64,000 nt of DNA, from the NCBI RefSeq assembly GCF_037176765.1, contig NC_090023.1, positions 155,103,663 through 155,167,662 on the forward strand, in the 5' to 3' direction. The notes below the pieces were generated by a model, which worked only from the letters and a program-made list of their open reading frames with translations, was not told where the DNA came from and did no database searches. Each line of letters starts with the position of its first letter. Position 1 is the stretch's first letter. Source of the DNA: Anolis sagrei (lineage: Eukaryota > Chordata > Lepidosauria > Squamata > Anolidae). The position numbers and the translations under genes are program-made. Shown here in pieces: positions 12,282-24,200 of this stretch.

Positions 12282-15200
12282 TCGCTTTTTTCATTATAGT
12301 AATCTAAATAGGATGTAACTAAGGTGTGTACCAATGTGGCCAGATCTGGCATCTCAAGAAACAAGCGCAGTTGGCACACAAGTTTATAACGTGCATAGGC
12401 ACTCCTAGCCGTCGTAGAAACCTGGGAGTCGAGGTTCAGTTCTGAGTTGAGGAGTGCCTCTAAACTGTGGGCCAGTGTCTTCCAGGAAGCATCACCCCAT
12501 TCAGAACAGGCTGAACCCCTATTCCCCAATCTGCCTTCCGACTGACCAGGAGCACCCTGTCTTGTCTGGATTAAGTTTCAATTTGTTTGCTTTCATCCGG
12601 TCCATTACTGATTATGTACTCTGGTTTACGGTCAGGATAGTTTCCTTTGCATTAAGTGGAAAGAAGCAGTAGAGTGTCATCTGCATATGGATAACATCAC
12701 ACTCCAAAATTCCAGATAGCCTCTCCCAATGATGCAGCTCCTAACCCTCTCCTGAATAACTGCCTCATCACACTACAGCATGGATTCACTTTAAATCCGG
12801 TTCCTGCCTCCTGCAGAATTCTGGGGTTTGTAGTTGAGGCCCAATGAGGCCCAGAACCCAGGCCTGTAGCTGAGGGGGGTGTTAGGGGTTCAACCCCCCT
12901 CGACATCTTTCAGGTTTAAAAAACCCCTAGTTTACTCATGAATTTTAACTGGTTAACCAAATCCCCATGCTAAGTCTATGAGACGCAAAAAATTAAGAGT
13001 CCCTCCAGAACTGCAAGCACTATCTCAAGCAAATATTGACAATTTATTCACTGTCATTACTTGCAGCCAGGCCCATAGCCAGGATTTTGTTTGGGGGGGG
13101 GGGGTGAATTTTTTTCAGGGGGGTTGGGGGGAGCTGAGTTTCGAGGGGGGGGCTGAGTCTGAGTGAAAGAGGGTCTAGCCTAGCAAACCTTTTGTATCAT
13201 TACCCCAATACCCCCATGCATATGGGATATATTGAGTATGGTGATCAGATCATGATATGAATAAACATAACAGTTTAAATAATGCACCAGTAAGGCCTTT
13301 TCGCGAACCACCATGAGAATTTGGGGGGGGGGGGGCTGAAGCCCCCTGAGCCCCCCCCCCCCCGGCTACATGCCTGCTTGCAGCAATAGCCGATGTAGTG
13401 AAGCAACCAAGTTTGGGGGGGGGGGGTTGAATGCTCTCATTAAGGAGGCCAGACTTGGTGGAGGTGGTTGACAGGGGCAGAGCTGAAGGCTATTGAAGGT
13501 TGCTCTGCCCCCTGCTGTGCTCTTTGCTTCAGTGTGAGCTAAGAGGCAGGTTTCAACCCCCACCCGCCCCACCCAAATTTCAACACCCACCCCCACCCCC
13601 CCCACCCCGGAATTTTCAACCCTTCCTGAATTTTTTTCTGGCTATGGCCCTGCCTTAACCTCTCTGTCTGAGGAGTTTAAAGCCCCCTTCCCTAAACTGG
13701 AGATCACCTGGAAGGCCGAAATTTACTCAGGTCTGCTCTAGTGTGATGAGGTCCTGAGTCTTGACAAGAACCGTCTCTAATACAGCAAAGTTGGTGCTGA
13801 CTAGTAGGAACAGAGCAACAACAAATGAAGTGTCAAAGACAAAAAAAGAAAGCTGAGGAAGGTTTGTACTTTCCAAAATACCTTCTCAAAAGGAAAGTTA
13901 GACAATAGTATTTGTCTTTCTGGAGCACCAGGTATTATTAAAAAGGTGTAGCAAAAGTGTAATTAATAGGTCCTGTGCTGCTTTTACATTAATAAAGTTA
14001 ATTTAATGACATGGAATTAGTGCCTGCAGGGAGTAGGATGCTGTCCCATATCTTTTCAGATGTACCTATAACTATCCTGCTTCTTTTCAGACCAACATTA
14101 ATTGTCTGGTGAAACCATCCCATTTTCTTTCTTCTTGCACATTAAAGCCAATTATTTTCCCCTCAACTTTTAACACTCCATAATAAATACTTTAAATCTT
14201 TCAAAAGTCTTATTTTCTGGCCACACACATGAGTGGATGGAATCTGACTGAATATATAGTAATTGGTTCCCAAGTGAAGCATAAGGTGAACAAATACTCT
14301 ATTTGCTTAGATCCTATACTTGTCACTCATGGGATTGGGCTGTAACACTGTTTCTTCTACAATAGCAGTTCAATGCTAGTAAACCCAGAAAGATTTTGTA
14401 GTAAAATTCCTAATGGGGTTTGCTTCCAGCTACTATGTTATGAAGACTTGTCTTTGGTACTTCCTCCAAGTCAATCGATTATGAAGCATTGAACTCTTTA
14501 GGCAGGCATGGCTTTTGAACACAGGGACCAGCCACTGGATACTCTCCTAGGTGTGGGTTCTGCTACTCTGGTGAATTGGGTGTGTAAAATTTCAGCCTTT
14601 CCTAAAATAGCTTCTGACAATTGCCTAGAGCACTGTCATATAGGAATGTTATATGAACGTATATGCTATCTTTCTCACATAAAATCCTCAAAAGTAGCTT
14701 CTCCTTCAAGTGAAACTGGGTCTTTTGTTTTTTTAAAACCGCAGCCGCAATTCTGTTTTGAAAGACCTTTCATAGCTGTGATAGCCTTCCAATTTTTTTT
14801 CCTTTTCCATCCACTCTGACTCACCCATTTTTTCTCTCAGCAACTGGCATCTACATGGTTTTCCAATGGTCCCCCAGAGGTCCCTGCAAATAACACTATG
14901 CAACAAAATTTGAAAAAAAAATGTTCCTGGTTTTAAAGTATTATTTCCTGTTTAATTGTATGGTACATATTTCGAAAGTAGTTGTTATACTCTAGAACAG
15001 GGGTCCTCAAACTTTTTACACAGAGGGCCAGGCCACAGTCCCTCAAACTGTTGGAGGGCCAGATTATAATTTGAAAAAGAAATTGAATGAATTCCTATGC
15101 ACACTGCAGATATCTTATTTGTAGTGCAAAAAACACTTAAAACAATACAATAATTAAATGAGGAGCAATTTTAACAAATATAAACTTATTAGTATTTCAA

Positions 15201-18200
15201 TGGGAAGTGTGGGCCTGCTTTTGGCTGATGAGATAGGATTGTTGTTGTTGTTGTGTGCTTTCAAGTCATTTCAGACTTAGGTTGACCCTGAACGAGAACC
15301 GGGTAAATTACCTTGGAGGACCGTATCTGGGCACCGGGTCTTAGTTTGAGGACCCCTGCTCTAGAAACTTCACTTTTGTCGCTGTCACAAACCATGTTGA
15401 ATTGGTTGTGACTTGATGAGATTTTCATTGAATAACTATAGCAAAAAGTGCTGCAAGATGTCCCACAAAAAAACAAAGTTTTCACAGTTTAATTAACCTT
15501 TTCCATATTTTTTTGATAGAACCAATGAGGAAATTGCAGTTATATCCCAGGAACAAAAATGTGTTACATAGTGTAATATATTGTTGAAGGCTTTCATGGC
15601 CGGAATCACTGGATTGTTGTAGGTTTTTCCGGGTTATATGGCCATGTTCTAGAGGCATTTTTTCCTGACATTTCGCCTGCATCTATGGCAAGCATCCTCA
15701 GAGGTAGCGAGGTCTGTTAGAACTAGGAAAAAAAGGGTTTATATATCTGTGGAATGACCAGGGTGAGACAAAGGACTCTTGTCTGCTGGAGCTCGGTGTG
15801 AGTGTTTCAACTGACCACCTTAATTAGTATTTGATGGCATAGTGCAATGTAATTGCTCTACAACCAAGTATATTTATTTATTTTATTTATTTATTTTTTG
15901 CATTTATTGACCGCCCCTCTCAGCCCGAAGGCGACTCGGGGCGGTGAACAACAACAAAGAAGACAATGTACAATGATCCGAGACACACTAATCAGACAGA
16001 TACAACATAACACACACCTATACTAAAAATCCGCTTCGTCAGGTCCTGGGGTCGTAAGCAAAATCGTAGTCCTGGTTCATTCCGTTTTCATTCACTACAC
16101 TCAACTGAAGGCCTGTTCAAAGAGCCATGTTTTCAGGCTCCTACGAAAGGCCATCAAGGAGGGCGCCTGTCTAACTTCAGCAGGGAGGGCGTTCCATAGC
16201 CGAGGGGCCACCACCGAGAAGGCCCGGTCCCTCGTCCCCGCCAGACGTGCCTGTGAGGCAGGCGGGACCGAGAGAAGGGCCTCCCCGGATGATCTCAAGG
16301 CCCTCGTGGGCTCATAGGCCGAGATGCGGTCTGCAAGGTATTTTGGGCCGGAACCGTTTAGGGCTTTGTAGGAGAGCACCAGCACCTTGAATTGGGCCCG
16401 GTAGCAGATCGGCAGCCAGTGGAGCTGGGACAGCAGGGGCGTTGTATGCTCTCTGCGTCCAGCTCCCGTTAACAACATGGCTGCCGCGCGCTGGACTAGC
16501 TGGAGCTTCCGGACCATCTTCAAGGGCAGCCCCACGTAGAGAGCGTTGCAGTAGTCGAGGCGGGATGTGACCAAAGCATGTACCACCGTGGCCAAGTCAG
16601 ACTTCCCAAGATACGGGCGCAGCTGGCGCACGAGCCGAAGCTGTGCAAATGCTCCCCTGGTCACCGCCGAAACCTGGGGCTCCAGGCTCAGCGATGAGTC
16701 CAGGGTCACACCCAAGCTGCGAACCTGCGCCTTCAAGGGGAGTGCGACCCCGTCCAGCACAGGCTGTAACCCTATACCCTGTTCGGCCTTGCGACTGACC
16801 AGGAGTACCTCTGTCTTGTCTGGATTTAATTTCAGTTTGTTCGCCCTCATCCAGACCATTACAGCGGCCAGGCACCGGTTCAGGACTTCGACGGCCTCCT
16901 TAGTAGCAGGTGGGAAGGAGTGACAGAGTTGGACGTCATCTGCGTACAGGTGACACCGTACCCCGAAACTCCGGATGATCTCACCCAGCGGCTTCATGTA
17001 GATGTTGAACAACAAGGGGGACAAGATGGAACCCTGAGGAACGCCACAGGTCAACGGCTGTGGCGCTGAACAGGAGTCCCCCAGTAACACCTTCTGAGTG
17101 CGACCCTCCAGAAATGACCGGAGCCACTGCAGGGCAGTGCCCCCGAGACCCATCTCTGCAAGGCGCCCCAGAAGAATACCGTGGTCGACGGTATCGAAGG
17201 CCGCTGAGAGGTCCAGGAGCACCAACAGGGACACACTCCCCCTGTCTAGCTCCCGGCGCAGATCATCCACTAAGGCGACCAAGACCGTCTCGGTACCATG
17301 TCCCGGTCTGAAACCAGACTGTGCCGGATCCAGATAATCCGTGTCTCTCAAGAATACCTGGAGTTGTGAGGCCACCACGCTTTCCATGACTTTGCCCAAG
17401 AAGGGAAGATTGGAAACAGGCCGAAAGTTGTCCAATTTAGTGGGGTCAAGTGATGGTTTCTTCAACAGCGGCTTTATCACAGCCTGTTTGAGGCTCGCTG
17501 GAATTTTGCCTTCCCGAAGGGAGGCGTTAACCACCACCGTTACCCACTCGGCCAATCCCCCTCTGGCCTCCTTAAGAAGCCAGGATGGGCAGGGGTCTAG
17601 GATGGACGTGGTGGGTCTCATTCCTCCAAGTACCTTGTCCACATCCTCGGGTTTCACAAACTGAAAGGAATCCAATAACATCTGACAAGCAGGTGCTTCT
17701 GTCACATCCACGGAGACTGCATCTAATGTGGCGTCCAGCCCAGAACGGATCAAAGCGACTTTGTCTGCAAAGAACCGAGCAAATGCTTCACAGCGCGTTG
17801 CCGAGTTGTCAGGGCTCCCACCGGAGGGGGGAGTTAAAAGACCTCTGACAACCCGGAACAACTCCGCCGGACGGTTCTTTGCGGACGCAATAGTGGCCGC
17901 AAAGAAAGTTTTCTTAGCGGCTTTTATTGCCACGGCGTATGCCCTCAGAAAGGACACAAACCGTGCTCGGTTTGACTCGCTTGGGTCCGATCGCCACACG
18001 CTCTCTAGAACCCTCTTCTTTCGCTTCATCGCTGCCAGCTCCTCGGTGAACCAAGGGGCTGGTTTAGCTCGGTTACTCGAGAGGGGACGTTCCGGAGCGA
18101 TCATGTCAATAGCCCTGGTCATCTCCCCATTCCAGAGAGCGACCAAGGCCTCGACATTGTCGCCTACCGCGGTGGCGGGAAACTCCCCAAGAGCCGTCAG

Positions 18201-21200
18201 GAATCCATTCGGATCCATTAGCCTCCTGGGGCGGACCATCTTAATGGGTCCTCCACCCTTGCGGAGGTTAGGGGGCGCAGTGAGCCTAAATCTAATCAGG
18301 AAGTGGTCGGTCCACGGCAACGGAGAGATGGACAACTCCTCCACACCGCCACCCTGCTCCCATCCCTGGCAGAAAACCAAGTCCAATGTGTGTCCAGCAC
18401 AGTGGGTGGGGCCAGTTATTTGTTGGGACAGCCCCATGGTTGCCATGGCGGACATGAAGTCCTGAGCCGCACCTGTGAGGGTTGCCTCGGCGTGGATGTT
18501 GAAGTCCCCCAGCACAAGAAGCCGTTGGGACTCCACCGCCAGGCCCGAGACCACCCCCGCTAGCTCAGGTAGGGAGACTGTAGTGCAGCGAGGTGGACGG
18601 TACACTAACAGAATCCCTATTCTGTCCCGGTCACCCACCCTCAGGTGGACGCATTCAAAATTTGTGGTCTGCGGGATGGGGCTCCTGGTTAGATGGATGG
18701 TATCTCTATAGACCACTGCGACCCCGCCTCCCCGTCCTCCGGCTCTTGGTTGGTGTTGCACGGAGAAACCTGGAGGACAAAGCTGGGAGAGATTTACGCC
18801 CCCCGCTTCATCCAGCCAGGTCTCCGTGATGCACGCCAGGTCTGCCCGCTCTTCCAGGATTAAGTCCTGGATCCAAGATGTTTTCCCGTTGACAGACCTG
18901 GCGTTCAACAACACCACCTTCAAGCCAGAGGGCCCGCTCACCTGGTTACACCAATTTACCTTAGGAGACCTATTGGGAATAATTAATTTAGAAAAGCGGT
19001 CCGAATCAGGCCGAATTCGTGGTCTCCTTCTCCCGCATCTCCTCCTTCCCACCACGACCTCTATGGGGGCCCCCCGGCTCATGGAACACCTCCCCCCCTC
19101 CATGCCGCAGTTCTGAGCCATAGGATAGCTACCTCCTATGTTTGGTGTTAAATTTATTGATTCTTGCCAGCATCCCTTCTCTCCCCCCTCCCCCCTCCCC
19201 ACCACCCATCCATTTACAGGTTCCAACCCACCTTCTCCTCTGCCCCTTCCGCTACACAACAGCAATAGAGACAGAACAAAGAGAGGGGCGAGGGACCACA
19301 TGGGTAGTAGCGGCGCAGATGGTAGTTGATGTTCCGGTTGCTCCAATGAGCTAGTTCTTAAAGTGCAAATATAGTTCTTGAAGTGCAAGATTTAAGCGCA
19401 CCCCTCAAAATCGTATTCAATCAACAGCAACACATACTTAAGGCACAACATAAAGTGCTGGATCTAAAGTGCTCTATATAGGGATATTAAAGTGCGGCAC
19501 AGAGGGGCGGGGGCGGGGCGAAAGTGCTGGTGCAATCTAGCAGCAAGAGGAAGGCGCCTAGTGCTCTATCTCGTTCTTATCCTATTGGCAACAATAACCA
19601 CAAATGGCAGCCAGGAGTGAACTAGTTGTTAAAAACGATTGCTATGACCCCAGTAAGACTCTGGACGGTTGAGATACCAGCGGATGGGCTTCCGGAGGTG
19701 GTGACTCGGGGGTGGGGCAGCAAGATGGTTAGTTACCCTCTTGCTCAGTAGAAATCAATGTAACAAGCCAACTTAGGATATTTTACAGAATTTACAGGAG
19801 AGGCCAGAATAAGATCTATATGCAACGGTCTACACAAGGAAAGTCAGTTTCAGCTCTTTATACCCAAGAGGGTCGGTTACAGCTTTCCCCACCTCCGCGG
19901 CGAGCAACAGCAGCGGCGGGGGTTGACGACCGCGGTCCAATGGCGGCCGGCAGTTCCTTCAGTGGCCGCTGGTGTTGATGATCTGGCGGCGGCGGCGGCC
20001 CAATGGCGGCCCAGCGGCAGCCGGGCAGCACTCAGCTGCTCCCTTCGGCTGCGGCCTGGCGGCGGCAGCACTAGGCCTCTCCCCCCCAGCCGCCAGAGGT
20101 GAGGTGGTTCGACAGTGGCGATGGTCCGGCGGGGCCAGGCCGCGCTCGGTCTCTCCCTCAGCTGACGGCGATGGGGTGGTTCGGCAGCGCTGATGATGAC
20201 TCAGCAGCCAGGCAGCGCTTGGCCCCTCCTTCTGGATGCCAGCGGCGGCAGTGGCCAGCGGCGGCGGCGGTTTGGCGGTGGTAGGCCGCGCCGGGCCTCT
20301 CCCCTCGGCTGCCGGCGGTGGGGGTTTCGGTGGTAGCGGCGATGATCCGGCGGCGTCCAAGTCGCGCCCAGCCGCGCCCGGCCTCCCCTCTCGGCTGCCG
20401 GCGGTGATTTGGCCGGCGATGCTTCGGCCGGCGATGATTTGGGAACGGTCCGGCGGGTCCGGTCGGGTCCGGCCTCCCCCCCCGGCTGCCGGTGATGAGT
20501 TGGCGGCGGCAGCGGTCCGGCGGGGCCAGGCCGCGCCCGGCCTCTCCCTCGGCTGCCGGTGGTGGGGGGTTTCGGTGGTAGCGGCGATGATCCGGCGGCG
20601 TCCAAGTCGCGCCCAGCCGCGCCCGGCCTCCCCTCTCGGCTGCCGGCGGTGATTTGGCCGGCGATGCTTCGGCCGGCGATGATTTGGGAGCGGTCCGGCG
20701 GGTCCGGTCGCGTCCGGCCTCCCCCCCCGACTGCCGGTGATGAGTTGGCGGCGGCAGCGGTCCGGCGGGGCCAGGCCGCGCCCGGCCTCTCCCTCGGCTG
20801 CCGGTGGTGGGGCGTTCGGCGGCGGCGACAATGATCCGGCGGCTCGGCGGCGGCCGAGCCGCGCCCAGCTGCGCCCGGCCTCCCCCCCCGGCTGCCGGCG
20901 GTGACTCGGCGGCTGCGGTCTGGTTTCAAGCAGCCCCTGCTCACCCTTCTGCGGCAACAGGACGGCAACGGGGACGGGGTTTGCGCCGGCGCCCGCGGCA
21001 GCGTCGGTCTATTTACCAGGCCCGGGAACCAAGCGGCGTCGGCGGTGCAAATTAAGCCGAGGTGCTGGGTAGGCCGCAGGTAGGCCGTGGAAGATGGTGG
21101 CGACGGCGGGAGTTACCCTCTCCCTTCCTCCTCTCCGCTTTTCCGGCTTTTCGAAGCTCTTTCTCAGCTTTCCTCCCCTCTGTCGGGGGGTCCAGGGCTT

Positions 21201-24200
21201 GGGATTCCTCTCCCCCACGATTTGTGGGTGGTGGGCGTGGGGGGGCTCAGGATTCCTCCAGATTAAGGAATTGGCTGAGCAGCACAGCGTTTTTGCTGCC
21301 AGCCACCAAGTATAGGAAGATAACTGATTATTTCTCGGCTGTTCTCCCTATTGTCACCAACTAGTAAATGATTGGATGCAAGAGGAAGGTAAAGTGAGAA
21401 AAGGTAGGCTTGGCAGGGGGAGTTTAGGCATTAGTGTGACTGGTAGAGAATTCCAATGTCCTCAATGACTAAAAGAAATGTGTCGCAATGGCAAGAATCT
21501 GACCAACAGAATGTGGGCCAAATTTTTGATTGAAATTTGATAGGAGAGCAGATATTTACGAGTTGTGTGGAAGCTCTGCAGCAGGGCAGAGAAATGTGGT
21601 GTGCTCCAGATGTTGGATAGACTATGGTTCCCATCCATCATTAAATAGCCAATCGTCAGGGAAATTATTGGCTCCCTTTTCTTGCTGTATGTCAGTCACA
21701 TGAAGAGAGGTTCCTAGATGTTGAAAAAACAGGTGTTGAAGAACAACAGAAGTGGAGTTGTTGGCATGACACTAGTCAAACATTGACAGCATGTGTGTCA
21801 GTATTTTCCTAAACTGGGTAAGAGATTGTGGGTTCTTCTTAGGGTTTTGCCTGCGTGTTTGAAACAGAATTCAAAAAGTGGATTTTATGCATTGTCTGTT
21901 ATTTGTTGTGCCTATAGGTCTCACCATTCCCTTCACCTCATTCCATTTTACACTTTCCAATAGATGCAGTTTTTAACTACCTTTCAATACCAATATGTTT
22001 AATGAAATAATCCCAAACAGGCTTTTATTACAAAATATCTAATTGTAGATATTTCCTCTCTATTGAAGTACATCATAACCAAGTTTAAGAAAAAAAATTC
22101 AATTCCCCTCGTTTTTTGTAACACATTATTAACATTTTATTGTCAATTTTATTTTTTAAAAATAAACACTACAATGGCCCAAATGCCCATCACCTGTTAT
22201 CAGGCATGTAGCCGGGGGGGGGGGGGGCTTGGGGGGCTTGGGGGGCTTAACCCCCCCCCCCAAAATTCTCATGGTGGTCCATGAGAAGGTCTTACTGGTA
22301 CATTATTTAAACTGTTATGTTTATTCATATCATGATCTGATCACCATACTCAATATATCCCATATGCATGGGGGTATTGGGGTAACGATACAAAAGGTCT
22401 GCTAGGCTAGACCCTCTTTTACTCAGACTCAGCCCCCCCCCCCCCCCCGAATCAAACTCAGCTCCCCCCGAAACAAAATCCTGGCTACAGGCCTGCCTGT
22501 TATGTAAAATGTTTGAAAGTTACATTGATGTTGATTAGCCAAAAAAGTAAGTGTTTTGAGTATTGATGGCACTCCCAACAAATTTTTCCAAGGTCCACTC
22601 TTTATTAATACTTTGCAAATATCACAAATGCTTGCAAAAAAGTAATCCCAAACAGCATATCCAAAAATGAGTTTGAAAAACGCCACACACCCCAAGCTGA
22701 ATTATCTAACTCAAATTGGTAGTGGGCTGTAATTTTTAAAAGGAAGGTCTCTGTTACGAATGTGAAAATCCATATAATCCTGGACTGAACAAGGCCATAA
22801 ATTTAAAACTATGAGCATGCTGTTAAATACATAGTCCTGATCCAGGAAACATCTACAGAATATTAATTACTTTTTTCATTACGCCTGAAGAAATGCTTGT
22901 GAGTTAAGAAGATAATTCTCACTCAGTTTTTTAGTCATGCATGAAATGTGTATTCTCAGCATCACACTCCACAGGCTTCTGTGATATAGTCAAACCACTA
23001 GAGGGGAGCATAGCCCTTTAAATTGCATTATGCTTGTTTCTTTCCAATACAGCCTTGAGAGTTTTGCTATTTATAACACTTAAGGAAAATGAAGTTTTCT
23101 GCCAAAATCAAATGAGCCCTGCAGGATCTACACACCAGAGTAATAGAGTGTCCTTTAATTTTAAAATCTTAGCACCCTATGGATGTCTCAACCAGTCTTC
23201 CCTCCAAGCAGGGAACTGATAAAACAGATATGAAGTTCTTGAACTTTCTCCTCTTACAAAAAAACTCCCCTTTTTTCTCTTTTCTACCATCAATTGTTCT
23301 CTCTTACCAAAGCCAATGAACATGTGCAGAATATTCCTTTGTGGTATTGAAACCAGTCAGTCAACTTGGCTTTCTTTTGAGATACCCCATTCCATTCCTT
23401 CCTGCTTGTCTTTCATTCTTTCTACTTCAACAGACATTCAGTATTATAGTACTAATCTTGCTCAGTTCTTGCTGGGCTGGTTGGGAGAGTTGTATCCTGT
23501 TCTCTAAACATTTCCCCCTTTGGAAAAGCTGTGTTTACCCAGCCACACCTTCACATGCATCTTGTTTCTCAGGGACCCTCTTTTGACTCTACAGATTTTC
23601 TAAATGGCACCTGAGTTCATTATTAGAAGATAAACTGGTTCTTGATAATATTGGTCTTGAGTTTATAATGTGCCTTCAACTTGATTCTGACTCACAGGAG
23701 TCCTGTCCTGGGTTTCACTTGGAAATATTTGTTTAGGGCATGATTCCCATTGCCTTTCTCTAATGACTTCATCACGTGGGCTTTCTTATCCATCGTAGGG
23801 TGCTTCCAGCACAGTTCAGGGATGGAGCCCACCAGATCTCATTAAAAAAACACATAGCTACTTCTGGTGGGACTTTCTACCTGAACTGTGCTGGAAGCCT
23901 TCTATGATGGAGCAAGGAGAACATAGTTGCCTTTTGTGTTCTTGTTGCAAGCAACAGGGACAATGCGGGGGGGGGGGGGGGGAGTTAGGCAGTGATGCTT
24001 TCCTCTGTGTGATGGAGAAGATAGCAATGTGGGGCACAGGGCAGCAGATTCCCCCACTGCCCCACAAAATTACTGCAATGCCTGGTGAATCCACTGTTGC
24101 CCGTGTTAGAGCACTTAATGTGATGAGGTCCTAAGTGTGTGACTTGCCCTCAAAATCACCCAATGGGTTTCCGTGGCTAACTGGGGCTTACTCTCAGCCT

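Larger units (their letters stand above)
12761..13752. mobile_element. DNA element with CATCACACTA ends, hosting two nested hATs
   Basis: The left end 'tgcctcatcacactacagc' and the right end 'gctctagtgtgatgaggtc' are inverted matches. Without the nested material only about 200 bp belong to this element, so it is a short non-autonomous one. No exact target duplication was found. Confidence 0.5.
15873..21304 (-). mobile_element. Near full-length CR1-clade LINE
   Basis: A 5.4-kb element inserted antisense in the SFTPA intron. It is flanked by the 10-bp direct repeat ACCAAGTATA (15863-15872 and 21305-21314), the left copy grading into the A/T-rich tail. Order on the minus strand: a CpG-rich leader of about 1.9 kb with tandem units, a single open frame (16101-19388), a 3' UTR of about 228 nt and a short (AAATA)n tail. 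The tail motif 'gggcggtcaataaatgcaaa' and the hairpin 'gccccgagtcgccttcgggc' just before it are the parts a reverse transcriptase would recognise. The length, open frame and clear duplication point to a recent insertion. No ORF1 with a recognisable zinc-finger or esterase domain is seen. Confidence 0.85.

Noticed and set aside
12041-12529. 162-codon minus-strand frame with poly-Ile and poly-Asn
   Set aside because: It runs through (ATT)n microsatellites and a CR1 fragment, so it is not a gene.
14820-14890. Possible extra SFTPA collagen exon after 'tttttctctcag'
   Set aside because: The acceptor looks fair but the frame in phase 1 gives no Gly-X-Y pattern.
16567-19354. Many plus-strand frames of 60-245 codons
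   Set aside because: They are shadows of the CR1 ORF2 on the other strand.
19959-20968. Frames of 255 and 332 codons on the minus strand and several on the plus strand
   Set aside because: They follow the 245-bp tandem GC-rich units in several registers, are Arg/Pro/Gly/Ala-rich and lack any domain. They are by-products of composition.
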